From JAUIIK01 sp041390865 (GTDB taxonomy: Bacteria; Chloroflexota; Chloroflexia; Thermomicrobiales; CFX8), in the NCBI GenBank assembly GCA_041390865.1, contig JAWKPC010000003.1, forward strand, positions 248,001 to 312,000: DNA of 64,000 bases. The letters run 5' to 3'. A program made the translations under genes and the position numbers. Position 1 is the stretch's first letter. Each line of letters opens with the position of its first letter. Below are positions 55,210-64,000 of this stretch, one piece after another. The notes under the pieces were generated by a model that ran no database searches, was not told the origin of the DNA, and saw only the letters and a list, made by a program, of their open reading frames with translations.

Positions 55210-56544
55210 TTGTCCGAGGTGGAATCGCTACCGGACGCCGAACCAGCCTCCCAACGAAGGTTCAGACTCCGGACCCCACGATCGATCAGGCCGCCTCGAC
55301 GCGGAGAATGGCCGAAGTCGCTGTTCACCGGCGGCATGCTGGCCTCGTTCGCCGAACGAAATTACCGCCTGCTCTGGACTGGCACCGTTGTCACCCAGGT
55401 CGGCCAGTGGATGCAGCAGGTCGCGATCGGATGGCTCGTCCTGGAGCTCACTGATTCGGCCAGCTTCCTCGGGATCGTCGGATTCGCGCGCGGCGTTCCG
55501 ATGTTGATCCTCGCCCTGCCGGCCGGCGTCATGGCCGACCGCTTTGACCGTCGGAAACTCTTGATGGCGTTCCAGGGTGGGGGCGCCTTCGTCGCCGTCC
55601 TCCTGGCGGCGCTGGTCGTCTTCGATTGGATTCAGCCCTGGCACGTCATCGTTCTCTCGATCCTCGGCGGCGCCGTCATGGCGTTCATCGCCCCGACCCG
55701 GCAGGCCATGGTGCCGGGCGTCGTTCCCCGCGACCTGATGGCGAACGCGATCGCAATGAACTCGGCGGGCCAGAACGCGACCCGGATCGTCGGGCCCTCC
55801 CTGGCCGGCGTCCTGATCAGCACGGTGGGAACGGGAATCTGCTTCGTAGCCCAGGCGCTCGGGTTCGTCTGGGCGCTGGTGATGAGCTTCCAGCTTCGCG
55901 TGCCTCCGGTTGTCCAGGAGCGTGCCCGGGCCGGCATCAGGGAAAACATCACCGACGGATTGAGCTACATCAAGGACAGCAGCACGCTCTCGGGACTGAT
56001 GATCATGGCGGCGGTGCCGATCCTGCTGGCCCAACCCTACATGCAGATGCTGCCGGTGTTCGCCAGAGACGTCCTCGATGTCGGCTCGTCGGGCCTTGGC
56101 CTGCTTATGGCCGCAAGCGGCGCCGGAGCGCTGGCCGGGGCGCTGCTCTATGGCGCATACGGCGACAAGATTCGCCGCCAGGGCATGTTCCAGGTCGCCA
56201 CCGCCGCCGGATTCGGGATCGTCCTGGCGGCGTTCGCCCTTTCGCCGTGGTTTCCTCTCTCCCTCGTTCTGGTCGGACTCACCGGCGGAATATCGGCGAT
56301 CTACATGGCCGCGAACAACACCGTCATCCAGATGACCGTCGACGACGCCTATCGGGGACGGGTGATGAGCGTCTACATGATGACCTGGGGCATGATGCCG
56401 TTTGGCACGCTGCCGATGGGCATCCTCTCGGACATCCTCGGCGCCCCGGCGGCTGTCGCCGGCCAGGCCATTCTGAGCACAGCCGTCGTGCTGTTCGCCG
56501 CTTACCGGCTCCCCCGGCTGCGGGATCTCGAACGTCCAACGTAG
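55210..56544 (+). CDS. MFS transporter, EntS/DHA3-like exporter
   Basis: A 444-residue permease with twelve predicted helices. LASFAERNYRLLWTGTVVTQ starts helix 1; GVMADRFDRRKLLMAFQGGG is the A-type MFS loop; VPRDLMANAIAMNSAGQNAT, RIVGPSLAGVLI is characteristic of the EntS/enterobactin and macrolide exporter group (MFS_3). A TTG start at 55210 follows AAGGGACGAGGCG. The gene lies between a GH3-like gene and a GNAT gene, all on the plus strand. Substrate unknown. Confidence 0.92.
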   Translation: MSEVESLPDAEPASQRRFRLRTPRSIRPPRRGEWPKSLFTGGMLASFAERNYRLLWTGTVVTQVGQWMQQVAIGWLVLELTDSASFLGIVGFARGVPMLILALPAGVMADRFDRRKLLMAFQGGGAFVAVLLAALVVFDWIQPWHVIVLSILGGAVMAFIAPTRQAMVPGVVPRDLMANAIAMNSAGQNATRIVGPSLAGVLISTVGTGICFVAQALGFVWALVMSFQLRVPPVVQERARAGIRENITDGLSYIKDSSTLSGLMIMAAVPILLAQPYMQMLPVFARDVLDVGSSGLGLLMAASGAGALAGALLYGAYGDKIRRQGMFQVATAAGFGIVLAAFALSPWFPLSLVLVGLTGGISAIYMAANNTVIQMTVDDAYRGRVMSVYMMTWGMMPFGTLPMGILSDILGAPAAVAGQAILSTAVVLFAAYRLPRLRDLERPT

Positions 56545-56557
56545 GAACTGAAGCAAT

Positions 56558-57151
56558 ATGGAGAAGAAGAAACCGATCACGATGTTGTACGGGGAACTGG
56601 TCGAGCTCGGACCGATTCGCCGCGATCTACTGGAGACGTACCAGCGCTGGTTCAATGATCTGGACGTCATCCGCACCCTGGCAAACCCGAATGTGCCCAC
56701 GACGCTGGACGCGGAGGAGAAGTGGCTCGACTACGCGCTGGCCGGCGGGGACCATGCCATCTTCACGATCTATGTACGGGAGAACGGCCAGCCGATCGGG
56801 AACGCCAGCCTGGAAAGGATCGACCACTTCCACGGGACGGCCAACTTCGGCATCGTAATCGGAGAAAAATCGGCGTGGAACAAAGGCTACGGTAAGGAAA
56901 CGACGAAGCTGCTGCTCGCGTACGGCTTCGACATCCTGGGGCTGCAGAACATCCTGCTCTCGGTCTACGCGACCAACCCGGCCGCGATCCGGGTTTACGA
57001 AGCAGCAGGATTCAAGAAGATCGGCACCAGGAGATCGGCGTTCTGCCTCGGCCGCGAACGGACCGACGTGATCCTGATGGACGCAACACCGGACGACATC
57101 CCGCCATCCGGCCTGCAACGCCTGCTGGTCGATGGGCCGCCACGGGACTAG
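56558..57151 (+). CDS. RimJ/RimL-type GNAT acetyltransferase
   Basis: A 197-residue GNAT. LVELGPIRRDLLETYQRWFN, the FGIVIGEKSAWNKGYGKETT acetyl-CoA loop, and LQNILLSVYATNPAAIRVYE, AAGFKKIGTRRSAFCLG match the RimL/Acetyltransf_3 group, which acetylates protein N-termini or small amines. It starts 13 bp after the MFS stop and is probably cotranscribed with it. Confidence 0.92.
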   Translation: MEKKKPITMLYGELVELGPIRRDLLETYQRWFNDLDVIRTLANPNVPTTLDAEEKWLDYALAGGDHAIFTIYVRENGQPIGNASLERIDHFHGTANFGIVIGEKSAWNKGYGKETTKLLLAYGFDILGLQNILLSVYATNPAAIRVYEAAGFKKIGTRRSAFCLGRERTDVILMDATPDDIPPSGLQRLLVDGPPRD

Positions 57152-57173
57152 TCGAGACCGAAGAGCCTGAAGA

Positions 57174-58091
57174 TCAGGCGAGTGATGGCGTGGCGGTCGG
57201 CGTAGGGTCCCAGGCCGCCCCCTCGGGCTGCTCGACCTCGATTCCGAGCTTCCGGATCAGCTGGATGCTCCAGGCCGCCTTGTACGGAATGGGGTTGACC
57301 GGGAAGTTCGGACGATGGGAGTCGGAACCGGTGCTGACGACCAGCTCGTGCTCGTCAGCCCAACCGCGATAGAGTCGCGTGTCGTTGACCGTGTACGAGC
57401 GATAGTGTGCCTCGACGCCGTCGAACGGCACCTCGGAACGCAGCTCGGTAAGCACGTTTGCCCGCATGAAGCCCCAGCCGTCGTCTCGTCCCGGGTGGGC
57501 GATCACGGCAACCGCCCCAGCCTCGTGCGCTCTCTCGACGGTCTCATCGATCGGAACGTCGACCAGGCCCGGCTCGTCCATGCCCTTCACGATATTGTGG
57601 GCCGTACGAAGGTCCGTCCCATGCCCATCCTTGATCATCGCCCGGTAGACCATGTACGGCTTCTTCGGCCGCCCGGCGAGGACCTCATCCATCGACCGGA
57701 TCTTGCGCCCGTTCCGGTCCAACAGGTCCAGGATGCGCTCGCTCATCTCGGCCAGGGCGTCTTGCTGGCGATGGAGCAAATCCATGAACGGTTTCGCCCG
57801 CTCGCTGCCCATGTCGATCCCGTACACCAGCAAATGAATCTGCCGCTCCCGCCAGCGGGTGGTCATCTCAACCGCCGGCACGATCCTGATGCCGCGTGCC
57901 CGGCCGCGCTCGACCATTTCCGGGACTGAATCCATCGTGTCGTGATCGGCGACGGCGGCGACCTTGAAGTCACGATCGGCCAGGTGCTCGATCAGGGCTT
58001 CCGGAGTCCATTCTCCATCCGACGCAAGCGTGTGCATATGCAGGTCGACCGCCGCATCCGGCGACAGTGGTTCGTTGTCAAACTCGGTCAA
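57174..58091 (-). CDS. PHP domain phosphoesterase
   Basis: A 305-residue PHP protein of the TrpH/RNase AM (YciV) type. Metal motifs: DLHMHTLASDGEWTPEAL, AAVADHDTMDS, VPAVEMTTRW, AVIAHPGRDDGW and STGSDSHRPN. Members hydrolyse nucleotide phosphates or trim short RNA with three divalent metals. Central insertion (AMIKDGHGTDLRTAHNIVKG) is usual. It is convergent with the GNAT gene and divergent from the Nif3-like gene; the ATG at 58091 has GGAG upstream. Confidence 0.93.
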   Translation of the reverse strand: MTEFDNEPLSPDAAVDLHMHTLASDGEWTPEALIEHLADRDFKVAAVADHDTMDSVPEMVERGRARGIRIVPAVEMTTRWRERQIHLLVYGIDMGSERAKPFMDLLHRQQDALAEMSERILDLLDRNGRKIRSMDEVLAGRPKKPYMVYRAMIKDGHGTDLRTAHNIVKGMDEPGLVDVPIDETVERAHEAGAVAVIAHPGRDDGWGFMRANVLTELRSEVPFDGVEAHYRSYTVNDTRLYRGWADEHELVVSTGSDSHRPNFPVNPIPYKAAWSIQLIRKLGIEVEQPEGAAWDPTPTATPSLA

Positions 58092-58197
58092 ATCTCACTC
58101 CATTTCATCTCTCCTTCTAAGTGTATCCGGGATAGCGTGGAGGCACATTGGGATGGATGGCACAATTCAGCAGGAAAGCGGCGAGGGAGGAACCGGG

Positions 58198-58962
58198 ATG
58201 GCGAATCGAGGAGAGATCCTGGAATATTGCGCCAGGCGTCTCGACGTCGGTGCATACCAGGATGTCGCGATCAACGGACTTCAAGTCGAGGGCACCGATG
58301 CGATCGACCGCATCGCCGTCGCCGTCAGCACCTCGGACCGCACGATTTCCGAGGCCATCGACTGGAACGCCGACGCATTGCTCGTCCACCATGGCCTGTT
58401 CTGGGGTAGCAAGCTTCAGCCGCTGACCGGGCTACTTGGCAAGCGTCTCGGAAAACTCTTCAAACACGACATCAATCTCATCGGCTATCACCTTCCCCTC
58501 GATGGACATGCCGAGATCGGCAACAACGCGATCCTTACCAGCGAACTCGGTCTCGAATTTGCCGGTCGATTCGGCGACGTGGCTGGAGTGCCGCTGGGAG
58601 TCATCGGAAAGGCCGCCGAGCCGCTCGAACTCCCCGACATCCTCAATCGGCTCGAAGACATGCTCGATCGAACGCCGGTCGCCGTCGGTACGGAGGCCGA
58701 AGGCAACCGGTACGACCGGATCGGAATCCTGTCCGGCTCGGGATACGGAACGATAGCGGAGCTCGCAGCCCGCGACTGCCGCGTCCTGATCACCGGCGAC
58801 GTCCGGGAGCCGACGATGGCCGAAGCCCGCGAGCTTGGCGTCGTTGCGATTGCAGCCGGCCACGAAGCGACCGAGCGAACCGGCATTCAGGCACTCGCGA
58901 ACGAGCTGGCTACCGAGTTTTCGGTCGAGACCCGATTCTTCTCGGATCCGAACCCTATATAA
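58198..58962 (+). CDS. Nif3-like dinuclear metal centre protein
   Basis: A 254-residue NIF3/YbgI family protein. DVGAYQDVAINGLQVEG, IAVAVSTSDRTISEAIDWNA, DALLVHHGLFWG, IGYHLPLDGHAEIGNN and the C-terminal ITGDVREPTMAEARELGVV, AIAAGHEATERTGIQALAN hold the two-metal ligands. It may act as a GTP cyclohydrolase-like hydrolase; unclear. ATG 58198 follows GAGGGAGGAACC. It is probably cotranscribed with the phosphohexomutase gene 18 bp downstream. Confidence 0.93.
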   Translation: MANRGEILEYCARRLDVGAYQDVAINGLQVEGTDAIDRIAVAVSTSDRTISEAIDWNADALLVHHGLFWGSKLQPLTGLLGKRLGKLFKHDINLIGYHLPLDGHAEIGNNAILTSELGLEFAGRFGDVAGVPLGVIGKAAEPLELPDILNRLEDMLDRTPVAVGTEAEGNRYDRIGILSGSGYGTIAELAARDCRVLITGDVREPTMAEARELGVVAIAAGHEATERTGIQALANELATEFSVETRFFSDPNPI

Positions 58963-58980
58963 GAAACGAAGGTGGAGAAC

Positions 58981-60323
58981 GTGGCGGAGACTGGCCTTCC
59001 GGATATCTTCAAGGCGTACGACATTCGCGGAATTGTCCCGGACGAACTGCGTCCGGAGCTCGCTTACGAAATCGGCCGCGCCTACGTCAGCTACATGGGA
59101 GGCGGACGGTTCGCCGTCGGGCGGGACATGCGCGTCTCCTCGCCGGAGCTGGCTGCCGCGCTCATCCGGGGCATGACCGATCAGGGGGCCGACGTCACCG
59201 ATATCGGGCAGTTTCGACCGACACGCTCTATTTTGCGGTCGGTAAGTACGGATTCGACGGCGGCTGCATGATCACGGCCTCACACAACCCCGGCGAGTAC
59301 AACGGCTTCAAATTCTGCCGCAGCGAGGCTCGACCTCTCGATTGATCAAGGGCTCGGAGAGATTCGCGACATGATCGCGAACGATGCGATTCCCGACGCC
59401 ACGTCAACCGGTTCGGTGGAGACAGAGACGTGCTCGAAGCGTTCGTCGAGCACGCGCTCGGTATGATCGACGTTGACGCGCTGAAGCCGATGAAGATCGT
59501 CGTCGATGCCGGAAACGGCATGGCCGGCAAGCTCGTGCCGCCGGTCTTCGAACGCATTCCCGGGGAGCTGATCCCGCTCTATTTCGAACTCGACGGCACC
59601 TTTCCGAATCACGACGCCAACCCGCTGGAGCCCGAAAACATCATCACCCTTCAGAAGACGGTCGTTGAGAAGGGGGCGGATCTCGGCGTCGCGTTTGACG
59701 GCGATGCCGACCGCATGTTCCTGATTGACGAGCACGGCACGTTCGTCGGCGGGGACATGGTCACGGCCATGGTGTCGCAGGTCATGCTCGGGAAACACCC
59801 CGGGTCCGCGATCGTCTATAACCTGATCTGTTCCCGGTCCGTTCGGGAGACGATCGAGGAGAACGGCGGCGTGCCGATCCGTTCTCGCGTCGGCCACTCA
59901 TTCATCAAAGGACTCATGCGAGAGCACGACGCGATATTCGGTGGCGAGCACTCCGGCCATTTCTATTTTCGCGACAACTGGTATGCCGATTCCGGCTTGA
60001 TCGCGTTCCTGACCGTCCTCGAGCTCCTCTCGACCGAGGGCAAATCGCTCAGCGAGACGCTTGCGCCGATCGACCCTCGCACCCGCTCCGGGGAGATCAA
60101 TTTCGAGGTCGAGGATCAGGCGGCGGCGCTCGACCGCGTCCGGAAGCGCTTCGCGGACGCCGAGATCGACGAGATGGACGGACTCACGGTGGGTTACGAT
60201 GACTGGTGGTTCAACATCCGGGCGTCCAACACCCAGCCGCTCCTGCGTCTGAACGTCGAGGTAGACGACGAACGACACCTGGAAGAGCGGGTCAGGGCAG
60301 TCAGCGAGGTCATTAGGAAGTAA
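58981..60323 (+). pseudogene. Phosphomannomutase/phosphoglucomutase, three clustered frameshifts
   Basis: Interconverts hexose 1- and 6-phosphates for nucleotide-sugar synthesis. FKAYDIRGIVPDELRPELAY starts domain 1; CMITASHNPGEYNGFKF has the phosphoserine; LGVAFDGDADRMFLIDEHG binds the metal; FGGEHSGHFYFRDNWYADSG binds sugar; the end is NIRASNTQPLLRLNVE. Start GTG 58981 follows AAGGTGGAG. Frame changes occur near 59211, 59330 and 59425 within about 215 bp. Each fits a single lost base, and flanking sequence is intact. Such a central enzyme is unlikely to be dead, so local sequence error is probable. Confidence 0.9.
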
Positions 60324-60453
60324 ACGCCTGTCTGCAGAGTCCCGACGAACCCCGGTACTTTTGTTTGGTGTGGCCGGTACAGCCGTGGATCTATCATCGA
60401 GACGGACGTGCCACATCTCCGGGCAAGCTCCACCAGCGAGGAAGGCAACCATC

Positions 60454-61488
60454 ATGCAGGCCAGTACATTCCAGCTGACCGGATATACTGAGACGTCGGA
60501 CCACCAGACAAACTTGGAGAACGCACGCTTGTCCAATCTTCGAACGGTCATACGAGATTCGATCGCCCGCGGGATCACGCTCGTCCTCGATGAGGAGCGG
60601 TTCCTGCAACGAATTTGTGAAGTGATCGCCGAGAGTTCCGGATATGAGAGCGTCGTCGCATATGTTGCCGATCCGGAGAGCCCCCAGCTGGCGCTTGGCG
60701 CGTCATCAACAGCAGCACCGGACTGGCTGCCGAAACGTCTCCCGATATCATCGTTCCAGTCAGTCGAACCCATCTTGTCGAATACCGAAGAGATACTCGG
60801 CCCCCATGATAGGGCGATGGGCACCAGAAGCATCGTCATCCCGCTCACGACGGTCCACCAGCTCGAAGGTGTCATTGTCATCCTGGATGTGAACGCCAAC
60901 GCAATCTCCGAAGAAGATATCGAAGCCTTCTCCATCGTTGCTGAAGAGATCGCACCGGCCGTGCGCGTCGCCAGCACGCACCAGCACGTCCGCGATTCCG
61001 TGGTCGTCGACATGGCTACCGGAGCCTATACCTACGACTTCTTCACCATTCGGCTGGAGCAGGAGCTCTCCCGTGCGACCCGCACCGGCCGGTCGGTAAC
61101 GATCGTCCTGATCGAAGCCTCGCACTTCGATGAATTCGAGCATGCTGCGGGATACGAACGATCCGATCAACTGCTGAAGGATCTATCGACCGCGTTCACG
61201 AATCTGATGCGGACGTCGGACGTCGTCGCGCGCCGGGGCCGAACGGGTTTTGCTCTATTGCTGCCGGATAGCGATGTCGAAGGCGCCGGCGTCACGATCC
61301 AGCGGATCGAGGACCGGCTTGCCCAGGTCGATACCGCGCTCGAGGAGCAGGGATACGACGGACCGTTGCCCGGTATCATCGCTGGGTCGGCAACCTTCCC
61401 GACCGATGGGCAGACACCATCCGAACTTATTCTCGCGGCCGATCAGCGGATGCTTGCCGACACCGGATCGGGTTCCGGCGCCGAGTGA
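60454..61488 (+). CDS. GAF plus degenerate GGDEF domain protein
   Basis: A 344-residue protein. Residues about 45-190 resemble a GAF sensor domain (FLQRICEVIAESSGYESVVA, then VIPLTTVHQLEGVIVILDVN). Residues about 200-344 have the GGDEF fold (DMATGAYTYDFFTIRLEQEL, SVTIVLIEASHFDEFEHAAG, DQLLKDLSTAFTNLMRTSDV). The active-site signature G-G-D/E-E-F is replaced by RRGRTGFALLLP, so it should not make cyclic di-GMP and may be a receptor or scaffold. ATG 60454 follows GCGAGGAAGG. Its TGA overlaps the next start. Confidence 0.83.
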   Translation: MQASTFQLTGYTETSDHQTNLENARLSNLRTVIRDSIARGITLVLDEERFLQRICEVIAESSGYESVVAYVADPESPQLALGASSTAAPDWLPKRLPISSFQSVEPILSNTEEILGPHDRAMGTRSIVIPLTTVHQLEGVIVILDVNANAISEEDIEAFSIVAEEIAPAVRVASTHQHVRDSVVVDMATGAYTYDFFTIRLEQELSRATRTGRSVTIVLIEASHFDEFEHAAGYERSDQLLKDLSTAFTNLMRTSDVVARRGRTGFALLLPDSDVEGAGVTIQRIEDRLAQVDTALEEQGYDGPLPGIIAGSATFPTDGQTPSELILAADQRMLADTGSGSGAE

Positions 61489-61961
61489 CAGACGTTCGCG
61501 TTACGAAACATGCGTCCGACGGCCGGAAACCCTACAGCTATGACGCCAAGCTCGTCGAGCGATCAAGCGACTGGATCGTCGTCGAGGCCGAGTGGCCTCT
61601 GCATGAGGTAAACGCCGGACCGGTCAGTTTCAAGCCCGGAGACCGCCTGGTGGAATTCTTCTCGATAACCGACCATTTCAACGCCTTCCTGATCTACCGG
61701 AATCGCTCGTCTTTCGCCGGCTGGTACTGCAACGTGACCCACCCGACCACCGTCGAGGGCAATGAAATCCACTGGCATGACCTTTACCTCGACGTTCTCG
61801 TCGACGCGGACGGCGGCGTGCACATCGAGGATGAGGATGAACTGGACGAGTCCGGACTTGCCGTATCCGATCCCGACCTCTACGCCACGATTCTCGCCAC
61901 CAAAGAGCGCATCCTTCGGCTGATCGAGCGGAACGAATACCCGTTTTCCACGGTAGGCTAA
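61485..61961 (+). CDS. DUF402 domain protein (FomD-like)
   Basis: A 158-residue DUF402/FomD-like protein. The beta-barrel blocks are EFFSITDHFNAFLIYRNRSS, FAGWYCNVTHPTTVEGNEIH and WHDLYLDVLVDADGGVHIED, then EDELDESG. Relatives hydrolyse nucleoside di/triphosphates or CMP-linked phosphonates using Asp-bound metal. Start GTG 61485 overlaps the previous stop by 4 bp. Followed 7 bp later by a glycosyltransferase gene. Confidence 0.9.
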   Translation: MTDVRVTKHASDGRKPYSYDAKLVERSSDWIVVEAEWPLHEVNAGPVSFKPGDRLVEFFSITDHFNAFLIYRNRSSFAGWYCNVTHPTTVEGNEIHWHDLYLDVLVDADGGVHIEDEDELDESGLAVSDPDLYATILATKERILRLIERNEYPFSTVG

Positions 61962-61968
61962 TCGGCTA

Positions 61969-63039
61969 ATGACCAGCCCCGGATCGCGAATCAGGGTCGG
62001 GCTCGATCAACGCCTCAGCGCATACCGGCCGGGGGGTATCTCCCGATACGCCACCGAATTGGGAACGGCTCTCGCGGAACTACCGGAAATCGACCTCGTC
62101 CGGTTGCTCCACCGCAGCGATCGCAGCCTCGACGAAGAAGGGATACGTCTTCGAACGCCTCCACATCACCGCCTTGAACCCCTGGCAATCGGCACAGAAC
62201 TGATGCTCAAGCGCGAGCGGCTGGACGTCTATCACGCGACGGACTTTGTCGCGCCGAGCTTCGTCCGCGCACCGGTCATCGCGACCGTCCACGATCTCGC
62301 GTTCATTCGCTGGCCGGACCAGCTCCGCCGCGATGCCCTGGCCTATTACCGGAAGATCTTGCGCCAATCCGGCCGGACCGCCCATTGGATCACTCCATCG
62401 GCCTGGACACGCTCCGAGCTGGTCGATCTCGTGGGAATCGACGAGCGATCGATCTCGGTGATTCCTCACGGAGTATCTTCGTTCGTCTCCAGCGGGAACA
62501 TCCAGGATCGAGATGAACGCGGGCCGTACATCGTTGCCGTTGGCACCGTCGAGCCACGAAAGCGCTACTCGCTCCTGCTCGACGCGCTCGAACGGATGAG
62601 GCCCCGGCCCGAGCTCGTGATCGTCGGCGCACCAGGCTGGAACACGGACGACTTGCAGCACCGCATTCGCCGTGCCGAACCGGTCACGTGGTTGAGCAAT
62701 GCCACGGATGCCGACATCAACCGGCTCCTGTCGAACGCGTTAGCTCTGGCTATTCCGAGTCTTGCAGAGGGGTTCGGACTTGGCGCGCTCGAAGCGATGG
62801 CGTGCGGAACGCCGGTGGTTTCATCTGGATTGGGCGCGCTTTCCGAGGTTACAGGGGATGCAGCGGTCGTGCCGGATCTCGACGAACCCCAGTCCTGGGC
62901 AGATGCAATCGAGTCAGTGATTCATGATGATGAACGCTGGCGCAAACTGTCGGCGGATGGAGCGGCACGCGCACGCGAATTCACATGGGAGTCGACAGCC
63001 CGGAGAACGGCCTGTGTGTATCGCGAGATTACGGGCTAG
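61969..63039 (+). CDS. Glycosyltransferase, GT4 family
   Basis: A 356-residue GT-B transferase of the mannosyl/rhamnosyl-type GT4 family. RIRVGLDQRLSAYRPGGISR, then YATELGTAL starts the acceptor lobe. The donor lobe has YIVAVGTVEPRKRYSLLLDA, VTWLSNATDADINRLLSNAL and PSLAEGFGLGALEAMACGTP with the E-x7-E site. It starts at ATG 61969, 7 bp after the DUF402 stop, and its 3' end overlaps the convergent sigma-factor gene by 4 bp. Surface-glycan role likely; donor unknown. Confidence 0.93.
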   Translation: MTSPGSRIRVGLDQRLSAYRPGGISRYATELGTALAELPEIDLVRLLHRSDRSLDEEGIRLRTPPHHRLEPLAIGTELMLKRERLDVYHATDFVAPSFVRAPVIATVHDLAFIRWPDQLRRDALAYYRKILRQSGRTAHWITPSAWTRSELVDLVGIDERSISVIPHGVSSFVSSGNIQDRDERGPYIVAVGTVEPRKRYSLLLDALERMRPRPELVIVGAPGWNTDDLQHRIRRAEPVTWLSNATDADINRLLSNALALAIPSLAEGFGLGALEAMACGTPVVSSGLGALSEVTGDAAVVPDLDEPQSWADAIESVIHDDERWRKLSADGAARAREFTWESTARRTACVYREITG

Positions 63040-63701
63040 AAGTCGTCCTCGTCGAGAGCAAAATACGTGTTCTCCATGACATCGCGAAGGTAATCCCGGC
63101 TGCGGACGACGATGCGTCGAACCTCGTCAACGACGATGTCGTGCTCCTCGGCAATCGCGTAGACATTGCGTCCGTGGATGGTCCGTTGGAGAAAGATCGT
63201 CCGCCACCGGTCCGGCAGACCCGAGAGCGATTCGATCAGGAAGCTCAGCGTTTCCGCATCAACGGCAGCGTCATCGAGCAATCGCGCCTCATTGTCGGGA
63301 ATGATGTCGGCAAGGGTGACTTCGCCGTCTTCGCTGTCGGTCGAAATAACCTCGTCCAGCGATACGCTCCGCATGCGCTCGTTCGAGACACGGCGGATCT
63401 CGCGCCGGATCATGTCCTGGGCGCGCGAGCGCAGATAGGTGTGGAGATCGCGGATCGGCACGCCTTCCTGCAGCCTCGTGAGTGCCGACGCAAAGGCGTT
63501 GTCGACGACCTCGTCGCGCTGCAAGTCGGTTACCCCGAGCTGGCCCATCGTGATGCGCCGGTTGATCTCGTAGCCCACATAGGAGTTCAGGCGGTCGAGT
63601 AGCTCATGAGGATCCTCGCGAAGCTCGCGCATCTGCGCGCGCACCGCTTCGGCTGGCGTGTTGTTCGGTTCGTGGCCATTGGGCCCAGCGTCTGCCGTCA
63701 T
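63036..63701 (-). CDS. ECF-like sigma-70 family factor
   Basis: About 221 residues from ATG 63701 (GGAAGG 5-10 nt upstream; a longer start at 63713 is possible). Region 2-like: DPHELLDRLNSYVGYEINRR then ALTRLQEGVPIRDLHTYLRS, RAQDMIRREIRRV. Region 4-like helix-turn-helix: LSGLPDRWRTIFLQRTIHGR, NVYAIAEEHDIVVDEVRRIV. Directs RNA polymerase to a special promoter set. No anti-sigma gene is adjacent in the window. A TATATAT stretch upstream at about 63748-63756 may belong to its promoter. Confidence 0.82.
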   Translation of the reverse strand: MTADAGPNGHEPNNTPAEAVRAQMRELREDPHELLDRLNSYVGYEINRRITMGQLGVTDLQRDEVVDNAFASALTRLQEGVPIRDLHTYLRSRAQDMIRREIRRVSNERMRSVSLDEVISTDSEDGEVTLADIIPDNEARLLDDAAVDAETLSFLIESLSGLPDRWRTIFLQRTIHGRNVYAIAEEHDIVVDEVRRIVVRSRDYLRDVMENTYFALDEDDF

Positions 63702-63824
63702 GAGACCTTCCACGTGAACGAGGCGCGAGTCTCTACCTCCGCAAAGCTCATATATAAGTGTATGGTATCGGGCAACCGACCCGCTTTCTGCGGCCCCAGG
63801 ATCAGGACGAAGCGGCCAGCCGGA

Positions 63825-64000
63825 TCAGCTATCCGGACGCCGCAGCTCGGTGTCGGGGTGAAAAGCAACCCAGGCGAACCAGAACAGCCTGAGCGAACGA
63901 ATGGTAGCGAGTTTCTCGCCCGCAAGTTCGCCCTGGACCGCCAGTCCGCTCAGATCCCAGATCGTACCGGTCTGATCGTCGACGAGCGCATCCCCATCAA
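63825..64000 (-). CDS. DUF3179 domain protein, C-terminal end (truncated by window edge)
   Basis: The minus-strand frame is open from the window edge to TGA 63825-63827. About 57 residues: DGDALVDDQTGTIWDLSGLA, VQGELAGEKLATIRSLRLFW and FAWVAFHPDTELRRPDS. The FW.AW..FHPDTE ending is the signature of DUF3179 proteins, which are secreted or periplasmic with unknown role. The 5' part lies outside. Confidence 0.75.
   Translation of the reverse strand, partial: DGDALVDDQTGTIWDLSGLAVQGELAGEKLATIRSLRLFWFAWVAFHPDTELRRPDS

Noticed and set aside
55228..56700. 490-codon open frame antisense to the MFS transporter
   Set aside because: His/Asp/Arg-rich translation typical of the complement of a membrane protein gene; no start signal.
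1..64000. CRISPR array
   Set aside because: No regularly spaced 24-40-bp repeats were found; the GTCAC clusters are short hexamers with irregular spacing.

Overview
The window looks like a high-GC chromosome segment from Chloroflexota, probably a Thermomicrobia-like lineage. This is an inference from family style: frequent TTG/GTG starts, secreted proteins with FPETGH-type and CHRD repeats, DUF4870, DUF6328 and Holin-X-like membrane proteins, and the general gene mix. It was not tested by phylogeny.

Left chromosomal arm (1-17.6 kb). This holds the C-terminal end of a sensor histidine kinase, a secreted hypothetical protein, dxs (isoprenoid synthesis, one frameshift), rsmG and proS. Next come a 44-residue membrane protein, two overlapping GNAT acetyltransferases followed by a C45 acyltransferase/amidase-like enzyme, a 745-residue secreted CHRD-repeat protein, two divergent glycosyltransferases, and an OmpR-type response regulator divergent from a HEPN-like/CBS protein. 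A LOG-family phosphoribohydrolase and tRNA-Thr(CGU) close the arm.

Integrated element (about 17.67-38.61 kb). Near-identical direct repeats of 294 and 297 bp flank about 20.6 kb. The left copy begins inside the intact tRNA-Thr, and the right copy holds only the 3' part of the tRNA. The left end carries an excisionase and an integrase cut off after its arm-binding domain, fused to the C-terminal end of a membrane glycosyltransferase-like gene. Next is a two-gene unit, HEPN-like/CBS plus a membrane-anchored protein. Divergent from it is a four-gene anti-phage-type operon (DUF499 ATPase, DUF3780, DUF1156 DNA methyltransferase, PLD/SNF2 helicase). The right half is a minus-strand set read leftwards: TTG-start regulator, HTH_17 protein, DUF3854/ATPase primase-helicase, small HTH and zinc-ribbon proteins. 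It has two clusters of GTCAC-core repeats that could be an origin or operators. Almost every element gene is split by small indels.

Right chromosomal arm (38.6-64 kb). This holds a YihY/DUF3618/Holin-X/DUF883-like membrane cluster, a six-TM class III cyclase, a frameshifted ADP-ribosylglycohydrolase, a TlpA-like redoxin, gamma-glutamyltransferase, a bactofilin-like membrane protein, a kinase-like/P-loop fusion and a cupin. It continues with a GT4 glycosyltransferase, DUF6328, tRNA-Thr(GGU), a GH3-like secreted protein, an MFS exporter, a GNAT and a PHP phosphoesterase. It ends with a Nif3-like protein, a phosphomannomutase/phosphoglucomutase with three frameshifts, a degenerate GGDEF protein, DUF402, a glycosyltransferase, an ECF-like sigma factor and the end of a DUF3179 protein.

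Caveat: normally essential or central genes (dxs, the phosphohexomutase) also carry single-base indels. Part of the apparent decay of the island may therefore be assembly error, and each broken gene is reported with that ambiguity.
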